From CAYHOI01 sp964358175 (lineage in GTDB: Bacteria; Margulisbacteria; Riflemargulisbacteria; GWF2-35-9), in the NCBI GenBank assembly GCA_964358175.1, contig CAYHOI010000009.1, positions 1-33,302 of the forward strand: a stretch of DNA of 33,302 bases, written 5' to 3'. How positions within the stretch are numbered: position 1 is the stretch's first letter; each line of letters starts with the position of its first letter. The translations under genes were made by a program, and so were the position numbers. The notes under the pieces were generated by a model. It saw nothing but the letters and a program-made list of their open reading frames with translations. It was not told the origin of the DNA and ran no database searches. Positions 24,738 to 32,742 of the stretch are shown here, piece after piece.

Positions 24738-26312
24738 TTAAATGAACGACCCAGTCGCAAGCAATTCTTTATACTTATCAAAACGTTTTTTAAAAACATC
24801 CATATGACCCAGTATAGGCCTCAACTTTTCAATGGCATCACCCTTAAGTTGCCGAACTCGTTCCTTCGTGATATTCAATTTTTCCCCCACTTCATCAAGG
24901 GTTAACGGGTTCCCATCCTTTAGCCCATATAGATTTTCGATCAAAAATATTAGCCGACTCATATCAACCCTTCCTGGACTCTTCTCAAGAGCCATAAGAC
25001 CCGCTCGCACTGCGGCTTTAAAAAATTTACGGGAATCCGCTTCATCCAAGGATTCAGCCCCTTCTGGTTGGGCCGGAATGCAATCGCCAAGACATTTATC
25101 CTCAAACACGGGTATACTGAGGGATTGAATCTTTTCTGCCGGATGATTTTGTTTGATGGCTGTAAGATTTATCACCTGCTTAGGTAAATGAGAATCTAGG
25201 GCAAGAAGTTCTGCGACATATACCATTGAATAGTTATATTGATTCTCACATTTAAGGTTGATATACTTGGTCAATCTCTCAAGTGTAGGTTCTTTACGAT
25301 GTTCCTTAACGTAGTTCCCAGCTTGTTCAATGAACAATGCTCTGCATTTAAGAGCTTTCCCTGCTATGCTAATGGAACCATTTTCAATCACGATTGCATC
25401 CGTAATACATTGACATATCGCTACTGTAGCGTACGATAATAATGTTGTTCCGAGAGTGTGATTATAGCTTGAAATAGCCCGATCTAATCCCCTGAGTCCT
25501 GCTTGAACCAAGTCCGGCAAATCCACTCCCTGATCTCTATATTTTAGTGCATTACTTTTCACCCATCTCACATTGTGTATAAGCAGAATGTTTCTTATTT
25601 CTAAAGAGTCCTTCTTAAGCCCTTCAAGATTGGCAATTTTCTCATCCGAAAAATGGAGTTCCGTGCAATTTTTTTCTTCTTCTTGCTTATACTTATCAGG
25701 GACAAACTCTTCTTTTTCGCTCATGCCAAGAACATCTGGAATGAAATTAGCAGAAAAATATTTAGAAAATTTCTTAGGCTCTCGCTTTCGGATAAACTCT
25801 GCTAATTCCACAACACTTGTTTTAGCATTCGGCGTATGTTGTTTCACTTCGTCAAGGATTCTATCGATATATAACTCATTGCGTGAAAGCTTAAACTTGG
25901 AATTGTTGGCTTTCCCGATGCAAAAGGCTATAGCCTGCCGAATCTTTTGAATAATCAATCGTTTTTCTGCATTCTTGAAGTTATGTTCTGAAAAAGCTTC
26001 TATCAGCGCACTTTTCCCAGCTTTTAGCAACTTTTCTTCGGGTACACCTCGGTGACCATATTCCTTCACGATCTTCATTAGCCATTCTTGATTGTCTTTT
26101 GCAAGGGCTTCGCAAGCCTTTATTGCTTGATTTTCAGAGGTTCTTAACTTTTCAAAATAATCGTTTACCTGATTGGCACTTAAAACAGGAAGACTAAAAT
26201 AACTTTTGAGAAGACCTGTTTCCCAATCTATTCCCACATCATTTTCGCAAGCAATTATTTTAAAATGCGCTCTCATATTAAAGTTATCGGCATCGTTGTT
26301 CAAAAAATTCAC
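24738..26312 (-). CDS. Sigma-70-family protein with duplicated regions 2-3
   Basis: 524 aa from a GTG at 26312; an alternative ATG is 12 codons in, and neither has a clear Shine-Dalgarno. Residues about 235-320 match sigma region 2 (LLIHNVRWVKSNALKYRDQG, DLPDLVQAGLRGLDRAI, LLSYATVAICQCI). About 325-380 look like region 3, and about 455-500 are region 4 with a helix-turn-helix (LTLDEVGEKLNITKERVRQL). Residues about 65-195 look like a second, diverged region 2-3 (NQEWLMKIVKEYGHRGV, LLKAGKSALIEAF, IIQKIRQAI). The promoter-melting aromatics of region 2.3 (usually TWWIRQA) are replaced by TVAICQC, so -10 recognition is probably altered. It lies 35 nt after the AtpZ-like gene. Codon use looks more AT-rich than its neighbours. 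Confidence 0.8.
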   Translation of the reverse strand: MNFLNNDADNFNMRAHFKIIACENDVGIDWETGLLKSYFSLPVLSANQVNDYFEKLRTSENQAIKACEALAKDNQEWLMKIVKEYGHRGVPEEKLLKAGKSALIEAFSEHNFKNAEKRLIIQKIRQAIAFCIGKANNSKFKLSRNELYIDRILDEVKQHTPNAKTSVVELAEFIRKREPKKFSKYFSANFIPDVLGMSEKEEFVPDKYKQEEEKNCTELHFSDEKIANLEGLKKDSLEIRNILLIHNVRWVKSNALKYRDQGVDLPDLVQAGLRGLDRAISSYNHTLGTTLLSYATVAICQCITDAIVIENGSISIAGKALKCRALFIEQAGNYVKEHRKEPTLERLTKYINLKCENQYNYSMVYVAELLALDSHLPKQVINLTAIKQNHPAEKIQSLSIPVFEDKCLGDCIPAQPEGAESLDEADSRKFFKAAVRAGLMALEKSPGRVDMSRLIFLIENLYGLKDGNPLTLDEVGEKLNITKERVRQLKGDAIEKLRPILGHMDVFKKRFDKYKELLATGSFI

Positions 26313-26347
26313 TAAATTTCACTATCTGATGGGATTCAATGTCTAAG

Positions 26348-26536
26348 TTAATCCGAAATCATTTTAAAAACAAAGTACAACCCCGCGAAAAAGCTAAACA
26401 CAATACCCAGCACCAAAAAGATACTATGCGTATGAAATAGTTTATCCAGAAAAGTCCCGATAAAATAGAAAACGAGCAAATTGAGAGCAAGCGTAAAGCC
26501 AATCTGATAGACCATGCCGATATCGTTCTTTTTCAC
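26348..26536 (-). CDS. AtpZ/AtpI-family small membrane protein
   Basis: 62 aa from a GTG at 26536, supported by AGGAG 7 nt upstream. Two membrane helices, about residues 8-28 (MVYQIGFTLALNLLVFYFIG) and 38-60 (IFLVLGIVFSFFAGLYFVF), are separated by a short loop with Leu-Asp-Lys, as in the AtpZ/AtpI family that usually precedes the F0F1 ATPase operon. No atp gene is present here. It follows the rod-protein gene by 8 nt. It may assist a membrane complex, but the link to flagellar-type genes is positional only. Confidence 0.65.
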   Translation of the reverse strand: MKKNDIGMVYQIGFTLALNLLVFYFIGTFLDKLFHTHSIFLVLGIVFSFFAGLYFVFKMISD

Positions 26537-26544
26537 TCTAACTC

Positions 26545-27321
26545 CTAGTTTTTATTCACCATCTCGATCATCGTATCCAGCATCTTGAGTCGCGTCTGAA
26601 TCATGTTCACGTTCGCACCATATCCCCCTGTCGCGGCCATTTTGGTAAGCGTTTTGGAGTAATCCACATTGGAAGCCTCATAAAAGCCCTGTTTGATAGA
26701 AGCCTGCTCGACCTCCTCGAGTTGCATTTTGTCTTTATCGTCACGATAGAACAAAACGTTGTTAGGTGTTTTTAGCAATTTTGTGTCCGCCACCTTCACC
26801 ACACCAATGCGCGCCAAAAGATTATTTTCTTGATCATAAATTTGCCCTCGTTTATCCACCTTGAAACTTGTGAATGGAGGAAGATCGATTGGGCTCAAAT
26901 CTGCCCCCAGAACCAAAAACCCACCGGCCATATAAATCAACTGTCTTTTTTCGTTAATCTCAAACCGACCATCACGTGTCAGAAAAATCCGCCCCCTCGG
27001 ATCTTTTAAAACAAAAAACCCCTCATTTTCTAATGCGAAATCGAGAGCCCGCCCGGTATTCACGAATGCACCGATAGACATTTTATTGAACCGAGACCGC
27101 TCTTGAAACCCAGTTTTAGGATTAAAGCGAGCATATTGAGTGACTTCTTTATACCCAGGCGTTTTGGCGTTCACCACATTTTCCATGGTAATCTCGCTGC
27201 CCATTTCGCTCACATCCATCGCATTCGCGGCAATATCCAAAGTTTTATCTACACCCCATCCCAATGAAAACAAAAATAGGCTCGCGAAAACCAGAGAAAA
27301 AGGGTGACGGAATTTCCTCAT
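26545..27321 (-). CDS. Flagellar rod protein (FlgF/FlgG type) with apparent Sec signal peptide
   Basis: 258 aa. After a basic head (MRKFRHP), residues about 8-23 form a hydrophobic stretch (FSLVFASLFLFSLGWG) that reads as a signal peptide. Next come the family's N-terminal motif in diverged form (NVVNAKTPGYKE for ANNLANVNTPGFK), a hook/rod core (GFFVLKDPRGRIFLTRDGRF, IDLPPFTSFKVDKRGQIYDQ) and the C-terminal helix (ASNVDYSKTLTKMAATGGYG, TRLKMLDTMIEMVNK). Normal rod proteins lack Sec signals because the flagellar type III apparatus exports them. FlgF versus FlgG cannot be settled by eye. The start overlaps the FlhB-like stop as ATGA. Confidence 0.85.
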   Translation of the reverse strand: MRKFRHPFSLVFASLFLFSLGWGVDKTLDIAANAMDVSEMGSEITMENVVNAKTPGYKEVTQYARFNPKTGFQERSRFNKMSIGAFVNTGRALDFALENEGFFVLKDPRGRIFLTRDGRFEINEKRQLIYMAGGFLVLGADLSPIDLPPFTSFKVDKRGQIYDQENNLLARIGVVKVADTKLLKTPNNVLFYRDDKDKMQLEEVEQASIKQGFYEASNVDYSKTLTKMAATGGYGANVNMIQTRLKMLDTMIEMVNKN

Positions 27322-27638
27322 TTGGTCGGCTTTGCTTTGAGTTTCTCAAATTTACTGGAAGAGCCTTTTTTCTTTTGTTCCAATCGATAAACAAAGGCCA
27401 ACACCTCCGCCACAAGTGTATACAAATCAGGGGGGATTTCTGTTTCAAGATCAAGCGACGACAATAGCTTGGCCAGGGTAGGATCCTGGTAAAGAGGGAT
27501 TTCATGCTCCTCTGCCAAACGAATAATCTCTTCGGCAATACTTCCTTTCCCTTTGGCCACGATCATCGGGGCAACATTCTTTTCCGCATCATATTTGATC
27601 GCTGCGGCTAATTTAATTGGATTCTTTTTTTCTTCCAC
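27318..27638 (-). CDS. FlhB C-terminal domain-like export protein
   Basis: 106 aa from a GTG at 27638, with AGGGG about 7 nt upstream. It matches the cytoplasmic C-domain of FlhB/SctU without the membrane part: AAAIKYDAEKNVAPMIVAKG, then AEEIIRLAEEHEIPLYQDP, LAKLLSSLDLETEIPPDLY and LVAEVLAFVYRL. The Asn-Pro-Thr-His autocleavage site is absent, as in stand-alone FlhB-like proteins of Bacillus and others. FlhB's C-domain works with FliK to switch export specificity, and FliK is encoded just upstream. The last six residues are basic. Confidence 0.88.
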   Translation of the reverse strand: MEEKKNPIKLAAAIKYDAEKNVAPMIVAKGKGSIAEEIIRLAEEHEIPLYQDPTLAKLLSSLDLETEIPPDLYTLVAEVLAFVYRLEQKKKGSSSKFEKLKAKPTK

Positions 27639-27647
27639 TTTTAGCCC

Positions 27648-29183
27648 CTACGCCTCAGCCCGAATTCGTCTCAAGTTATCCAGGTCGATGGTGGGACTGA
27701 GAATTTTGATAATCTCAATACGTTTAACTTGTGCATTAAAACCTTTCACATTGAAATCCAGACTGGACATGCGCTCTCTTAATATCGCGGAGTTGGCTGT
27801 AATCAAACGACGTGCATCATCATTCGCCGCATTAAACACATACCAAATATCCTGACCACTGATATCTACGATCACCGCAACATCTCCAAGGGTTTCTGTT
27901 TCAACCTTCATAATAATCTGTGTTTTAAGAGGATTTATTGGGGCATTTTTCTTCGTGGCATCACGTTTAATCAGTATTTCAATATTTTTAGGTAATTCGC
28001 TAAAAGGATTCGGAATCATCCAATAGTGGTACTTATCTGGCATCCCGGGATCATAATATTTGGAAAGCTTACTGAGCACCGCCTGCCCCGTTAGATTGTC
28101 CATCGTATCTCCCAGCTGAGTCTGGAGCTCTTCCAAAACTCCCATGAGCTCATCCTGCTTTGAATTGGGTTTTGCCTTCATCGATTGCAGAAGCCCCGCA
28201 AGGAGTGCCTTCAAAGCATTCATGTCTCCCAGCAAGGCTCGTGATCCATCAAACTGAGCCAAGTTCCCACGACCCAGCAAACTCTTAAGCACGCCAGATT
28301 CCTCTTCGTTCAAAAAACCTGACGAATTTTCATCAACCATTTTTTGAAGCAATTCCAGCTCTTCTTTAGACAACTCGCTATTCGGAGACATTAAACTCTT
28401 AAGGGCCGCTTGTTGGGGCTGATTCATGCTCACTCCACGGGTAAGAGCACTCCCAAGAACAATCTGCTCGGATTTTGAGGCAACCGCAGGCTTGGAAGAA
28501 AAATCCTTATTCTGGGCCTTGCGGAGGGACAGATCAAATTCAGAGAGAAGCGCTGCGAGGCGATTGGCCAGTGATGGATTCAGGACTGCTTGGCCAGAAA
28601 GAGTTTGGTTGGCATGAGAAATGCTTGCCTGCAGATTCTCAAACTGAGCAGCAAGATTGTTTTCATTCGCAAAGAACTGTGTAAGAGACCTCACAGCCGC
28701 CTGATTGGTAGCCACACCTTTCGCAAGCGCGGTAAAAGCCGAGGCCAATACAGAAGCATTCGATCCTTTATTTTGCAGGGCTTTAAACAGCTGCTGAAAA
28801 TTCTCCTCACTTAACTCCAGGCCATATTCCAACATCTTAGACGCTAATTGCTGATTCTCTGTCGTATCAGCCAAACCAACACTCATTAATTGAGCAGAAA
28901 TATCTTGAGAGGAGAGCGTGCGAGCGACTGTGGCAGAGCTTGATGAAATAGTGGCTGCTGACGTGGTTGAAGAGGATGATAGGGTCGAAGACGTTTGAGG
29001 AGAGGAAGTAGATGTTGGCCTTGATGTTGTTGGAGAAGACGTGGAGGATGAAGTAGACTGGCTCTGTGACTCCGTGACAGATTCCGACTCTGTAACGATT
29101 TGGGTCGTTGGTTTAATCGTAGGCCATATAATAGGTGCTCCAGGATGCATTCCCCCGCCTGATCCAGCCCCAACTGAGTCCAT
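27648..29183 (-). CDS. fliK: FliK-like hook-length control protein
   Basis: 511 aa. Residues about 33-90 are an extreme Ser/Thr-rich linker. The middle is helical. The C-terminal 130 residues match the FliK C-domain (TQIIMKVETETLGDVAVIVD, WYVFNAANDDARRLITANSA, LRERMSSLDFNVKGFNAQVK). FliK is secreted as a molecular ruler and triggers the FlhB switch. The gene order FliK, FlhB-like, rod protein supports this call. The start at 29183 has AAGGGG about 8 nt upstream and an extended -10 promoter 58 nt upstream. Confidence 0.75.
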   Translation of the reverse strand: MDSVGAGSGGGMHPGAPIIWPTIKPTTQIVTESESVTESQSQSTSSSTSSPTTSRPTSTSSPQTSSTLSSSSTTSAATISSSSATVARTLSSQDISAQLMSVGLADTTENQQLASKMLEYGLELSEENFQQLFKALQNKGSNASVLASAFTALAKGVATNQAAVRSLTQFFANENNLAAQFENLQASISHANQTLSGQAVLNPSLANRLAALLSEFDLSLRKAQNKDFSSKPAVASKSEQIVLGSALTRGVSMNQPQQAALKSLMSPNSELSKEELELLQKMVDENSSGFLNEEESGVLKSLLGRGNLAQFDGSRALLGDMNALKALLAGLLQSMKAKPNSKQDELMGVLEELQTQLGDTMDNLTGQAVLSKLSKYYDPGMPDKYHYWMIPNPFSELPKNIEILIKRDATKKNAPINPLKTQIIMKVETETLGDVAVIVDISGQDIWYVFNAANDDARRLITANSAILRERMSSLDFNVKGFNAQVKRIEIIKILSPTIDLDNLRRIRAEA

Positions 29184-29240
29184 ATGACTTACGCCCCTTC
29201 TATTAGTTTTAACTCATCATGAAACATTTATGTGACGATC

Positions 29241-29249
29241 ATTATACCA
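29241..29249 (-). promoter_or_regulatory. Extended -10 promoter of the fliK-like operon
   Basis: TGGTATAAT on the minus strand, a perfect -10 with the TGN extension, lies about 58 nt before the fliK-like ATG. No good -35 lies 16-18 bp upstream, which is usual for extended -10 promoters. Confidence 0.6.
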
Positions 29250-29299
29250 GATGAGCGCAAAGACAGCTTTATTTTATAAGGATATTGTATTTTTGGATA

Positions 29300-30487
29300 T
29301 CATCCCTCCTGCTTGAGAGGCCTCAAAATCTCCTTCATTTGCAGGATGAGCGCAGTGAGTTTTCTCAGAATCTGACTTCGTGAATCCTCGTCTGGTATGG
29401 ACTCTCCAAACGTATTTTCGATAAAAAGCTTCAGCCCTGTTAAATCATTCTTAATATCATGAGCAATCCAGTAGTGCATGGTTTTCAGTTCTTGCTGGCT
29501 CTCAGACACATCTCTTTCAAGCAAATTGACCCAATTTCGTTCACTCTCATACTGACGCTTGATGATGTCGTAGGGCTGTATGCGATCAAACACACAATTG
29601 GCCTGTTGCAAAATCACCTGAAGCACACGCAAATCTTGCGGGGTGTAAGGATCCTCAGATATTTTTGAACCGATGATCATGAAGCCCTCCAATCCACTCG
29701 CCGAACAAAACGGCAATAAGAGTCCCTTACGATTGACTTTGACCTCTACAAGCTTCTCCAAAAGCGACGAATCCACCTCCTGAATTTTCAGAACATGCAT
29801 TTTCCAAGTCAAAAACCTACATAAAGGATCATCAGATTTTAGCACTGTTATACTTGGATCAAGAGCCTCTCCTGAGTCACCCTCCTTCACCAGGAAGGAA
29901 TAGATCCCCTTAATATGCATAAAGTGAGCGATCTCCTCACGAACAATGCGACAAACCGATGCCTTATCCAGAACCGGCAACAAGCGACTCGCCACATTGT
30001 CCATGAGCCGTTTCGTGTCATACCCGTCTGTGATCCATTTTTCCTCAAGTGGTGTTTGAATCAGCACCCTCAGCCGATAGGCAAATATAGACCAGAACAA
30101 CGTAAGAATCAGCACAGAGAGCACTTGAAATAATCGAAGATCCTCAAAGCCTATATAAACCGAAAAAAGGCTTCCCGCCACAATCAAAGATGTACAGATA
30201 TAAGCCGCCGCACGAGTAACGACAAGCTTTATCCCCATGAGTTCGTGTTTGAGAATGGAATACGTAATGGTTAAAAGAAACAAAATCACGAAGTAGTACT
30301 CCAGCCTGAGACGAGCCTTTAGGATTTGATTGAGAACTCCAACCAAAAAACCCACTGAAAGAAGGGTGCAAAAATAGAAAAAATATTTGCGACCCCGCTT
30401 TTCATGACCGCTCAAGAATACTAATAATCCCACAGCGAATATGGTGATTGCGGCTACTACAGATGAAACCAATTGGGAGCCAATCAC
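29300..30487 (-). CDS. Membrane GAF sensor protein with DHp histidine but no ATPase domain
   Basis: 395 aa. Residues 1-142 carry about six or seven membrane helices, resembling the N-terminal 7TM region of some histidine kinases (YSILKHELMGIKLVVTRAA). About 155-305 form a GAF-like domain, 305-335 a coiled coil, and 335-390 a DHp helix pair with the phospho-acceptor motif MHYWIAHDIKNDLTGLKLFI (His343). The chain ends at residue 395, right after the second DHp helix. No HATPase N, G1 or G2 box is present in any frame downstream. It is a homologue of the preceding kinase gene (shared WI[ST]D.YD and FW.[IV]FA[FY]RLR segments), which has the missing ATPase domain. It starts 4 nt after that gene's stop. 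Confidence 0.85.
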   Translation of the reverse strand: MIGSQLVSSVVAAITIFAVGLLVFLSGHEKRGRKYFFYFCTLLSVGFLVGVLNQILKARLRLEYYFVILFLLTITYSILKHELMGIKLVVTRAAAYICTSLIVAGSLFSVYIGFEDLRLFQVLSVLILTLFWSIFAYRLRVLIQTPLEEKWITDGYDTKRLMDNVASRLLPVLDKASVCRIVREEIAHFMHIKGIYSFLVKEGDSGEALDPSITVLKSDDPLCRFLTWKMHVLKIQEVDSSLLEKLVEVKVNRKGLLLPFCSASGLEGFMIIGSKISEDPYTPQDLRVLQVILQQANCVFDRIQPYDIIKRQYESERNWVNLLERDVSESQQELKTMHYWIAHDIKNDLTGLKLFIENTFGESIPDEDSRSQILRKLTALILQMKEILRPLKQEG

Positions 30488-30491
30488 CCGT

Positions 30492-31844
30492 TTAGCCTTC
30501 CTTTCCCGCTGCCATTACTTTCAAATAAATCGACGTTCCACCGTCAACATTTCTAAAAAAACGAAACTCTCCTCCGATTTGATCCATGATGGCTCTGCAT
30601 ATAGATAGCCCTTGTCCCGTGCTGTATTCATGCTCAGGGCTTTTGCCCATGCCCGCCCCCTGATCTGCTATCGTAACGGCCAGAAAATCCCCGTTCTGGG
30701 TCGTCGAGATGCCAATGGTTGAATGGAGCGGAGAGTGGAATACGGCATTCTCTATCAGATTCCTAATGCAGATTTTTAGTTTGTTTGCTTCTCTGACAAA
30801 AACTTTGTTTTGTGGAAAATCCAGCATAAAAACGAGCTTTTTTTCTAGGGTCATTGGCAGGATATCTCGCAAAATATCCACAATAATCTCGTTAATTGGA
30901 GCCTCGATTTGATTTGGCTGAAACCCCTTGAGCATATCGATTCGCCCATTAATCGTTTCGAAAGCAAGTCGAAGAAGATCGTAATTGTCGCTTCTTCGTG
31001 TTGGCTTATTGATACTTCGATCAATCAGATTCTTGATAGCTCCGAGCTCCCTTTTGAGTGTACTCGATACCCATTGAATCGCAACTTCCAGCTCTCCCTG
31101 AGTTGAAACGAATGTCTCCTCCAATTCTGAGCTTCTCGTTTTAGCCTCTTCGTACTCCCAGGCAACCTTCTCATAGAGCAAGATTCGATCAAGGGTCAGA
31201 CTACATTGCCTCGAAATCACGTCCAATAACTGTATCTCCCTGTGAGAATAAGCAGCTCCCGATATTTTCCTGTTAAACAAGAGGATCCCCTCAGGCTTTG
31301 AAGAAGAGTAGATGGGCAAAATCACCTTAGCCGGAGGACTCCCCAAAAAATTGCTCAACTCACGAAACTGAATAGAAAATTCTAGAGCAACATCACGGTG
31401 AGTAGCTAAATATTGAGCAAGAAGCTGTTCCTCCTCTGGATCAAGCCGTATTTGTTCTATATACCCCCGATCTGTCTTAAGTTTTTTTGATTGAAAAAAT
31501 ACATAATTAAACGCACTGAGCTTAAGCGCATCACAGATCAATTGAGAAACTCCTTGAAATACTTCTTCTCGGCTCACACTTAGCGCAAGTGTGCTGGAAA
31601 TTTCTCCAATAAGCTGATCCGGATCATAACTATCAGAAATCCATTTCCTTTCAAGGGTTAATTGAATATTCTTTCGCAGACGAAAAGCAAAAACAATCCA
31701 GAAGGAGCTAACGCCAAGAGTTGAAACCATTTGAAAAAAGGGACTAAATCTGGATAGCTCATACACCATACTGGTGGACAACCCCAGAAGTGTTCCGACG
31801 ATACCATAGATCAAAACACGGGAAATGACCAACTGGATATCCAT
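30492..31844 (-). CDS. Membrane GAF histidine-kinase-like protein with ATPase domain but Ser in place of the phospho-acceptor His
   Basis: 450 aa. Two membrane helices (about 8-28 and 36-55) equal the last two of the downstream homologue; the first five are missing. A GAF-like domain spans about 72-225, then a coiled coil. A DHp-like region has IQWVSSTLKRELGAIKNLI, where Ser261 aligns with His343 of the partner. A HATPase domain at about 325-447 has a good N box (NLIENAVFHS, 362-371), G1 (DQGAGMG, 394-400) and G2 (STGQGLSIC, 408-416). It should bind ATP but cannot autophosphorylate on His in the usual way. It follows the XRE-receiver gene by 24 nt. Confidence 0.85.
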   Translation of the reverse strand: MDIQLVISRVLIYGIVGTLLGLSTSMVYELSRFSPFFQMVSTLGVSSFWIVFAFRLRKNIQLTLERKWISDSYDPDQLIGEISSTLALSVSREEVFQGVSQLICDALKLSAFNYVFFQSKKLKTDRGYIEQIRLDPEEEQLLAQYLATHRDVALEFSIQFRELSNFLGSPPAKVILPIYSSSKPEGILLFNRKISGAAYSHREIQLLDVISRQCSLTLDRILLYEKVAWEYEEAKTRSSELEETFVSTQGELEVAIQWVSSTLKRELGAIKNLIDRSINKPTRRSDNYDLLRLAFETINGRIDMLKGFQPNQIEAPINEIIVDILRDILPMTLEKKLVFMLDFPQNKVFVREANKLKICIRNLIENAVFHSPLHSTIGISTTQNGDFLAVTIADQGAGMGKSPEHEYSTGQGLSICRAIMDQIGGEFRFFRNVDGGTSIYLKVMAAGKEG

Positions 31845-31868
31845 TTATTCAATGATTAACAACACATC

Positions 31869-32624
31869 CTACACGCTGATCAAGGTCTCAATAAAATTGT
31901 AAGAGTCTTGAAGATTGTTAAATTCCTCAATCCTGCGGATAATCAGGAAAATCTTTTCCATATCCTCTTCTTTGTCGATATAGTCGAATGCACCCGCCTC
32001 CATAGCCTTTCTAGCCAGATCTTGATTGCGAAGCCCTGACAACATTATTCCCGGCACATTGAGGCGTTCCGTTTGGATATAATTCAAAACATCAATTCCG
32101 TTTTTATCCTCTTTTAAATCAATATCAATGAGGGCAAGGTCAACCTCGGGACTAAGCTTCTCAATCGCATCAGCGAAACTCGGAGCAGTCTCAACCTGGT
32201 ATCCTCGTTTTTCAAAGAGTCCTTTTGCACCTCGCAAAAAGATTTCTTGGTCATCCACAATAAGAATTCTCTTAATTTTCTTCCTTCGCTTCCCTGCCAT
32301 ATGGTCAATAAGATCTACCAAAACATGTTTCTGTCGATCAGAAAATAGTCTTTCTTCCTGGATCAAGAGAATGATTCGCTCAACTTGACTGGTCTCATCC
32401 GGATTGGTCATCAATGCGCTGGCATCAAGACCCAGCTCACCGAGAATCTTTAAGGCTTTGGATAACCCAGGATCATTGATTTTGCCATCTTCCATTAATT
32501 TAATGGTATTGCGGTCTATGCCCACTCTTCCGCCTAAATCTTGTAAAGAATATCCAAGACTTTTTCGTCTCTCCTTGATTCGATCTCTAAACTCCTCTAA
32601 TGTCACAAATCGTCTTACCATCAT
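31869..32624 (-). CDS. XRE-type HTH plus receiver-domain regulator
   Basis: 251 aa. Residues about 10-72 are an XRE/Cro HTH (LQDLGGRVGIDRNTIKLMED). Residues about 117-235 are a complete receiver: acid pair D124-D125 (RILIVDDQE), phospho-acceptor D167 (LALIDIDL), S196 (IMLSG) and K218 (YIDKEE). Most response regulators have the receiver first and a different output domain, so this N-terminal XRE plus C-terminal receiver order is uncommon. AAGGAG lies just upstream of the ATG at 32624. The promoter is bracketed by palindromes, suggesting autoregulation. It heads the operon of the two complementary kinases and is presumably phosphorylated by them. Confidence 0.88.
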   Translation of the reverse strand: MMVRRFVTLEEFRDRIKERRKSLGYSLQDLGGRVGIDRNTIKLMEDGKINDPGLSKALKILGELGLDASALMTNPDETSQVERIILLIQEERLFSDRQKHVLVDLIDHMAGKRRKKIKRILIVDDQEIFLRGAKGLFEKRGYQVETAPSFADAIEKLSPEVDLALIDIDLKEDKNGIDVLNYIQTERLNVPGIMLSGLRNQDLARKAMEAGAFDYIDKEEDMEKIFLIIRRIEEFNNLQDSYNFIETLISV

Positions 32625-32667
32625 GCACTCCTTGTCGTTAAGGATCCAGCCCTGTCCCAGAAACCAG

Positions 32668-32682
32668 AAACCAATTTGGTTT
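32668..32682. promoter_or_regulatory. Palindromic operator candidate 1
   Basis: AAACCAATTTGGTTT is a perfect 15-bp palindrome immediately downstream of the candidate -10 and so overlaps the expected transcription start. An extra AAACCA half-site lies at 32661-32666. XRE regulators commonly bind such sites in their own promoters. Confidence 0.55.
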
Positions 32683-32683
32683 T

Positions 32684-32689
32684 AGTATA
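32684..32689 (-). promoter_or_regulatory. Candidate -10 of the XRE-receiver operon
   Basis: TATACT on the minus strand lies about 60 nt before the ATG at 32624, between the two palindromes. The -35 position falls inside operator candidate 2 and has no consensus match, so this is a position-based call. Confidence 0.4.
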
Positions 32690-32701
32690 TACTTCGACCG
32701 A

Positions 32702-32737
32702 ATTGGTTTTCGGTTTTTCCAAAACCTGAAAACCAAT
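32702..32737. promoter_or_regulatory. Palindromic operator candidate 2
   Basis: ATTGGTTTTCGGTTTT (32702-32717) is a near-complement of AAAACCTGAAAACCAAT (32721-32737), differing by one extra base. It shares the TTGGTTT core with operator candidate 1 and covers the -35 region. Confidence 0.5.
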
Positions 32738-32742
32738 AGCAC

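Noticed and set aside
29184..29299. Detached ATPase domain after the His-bearing kinase
   Set aside because: Only about 115 nt separate it from the fliK-like gene. No N or G box is encoded in any frame there.
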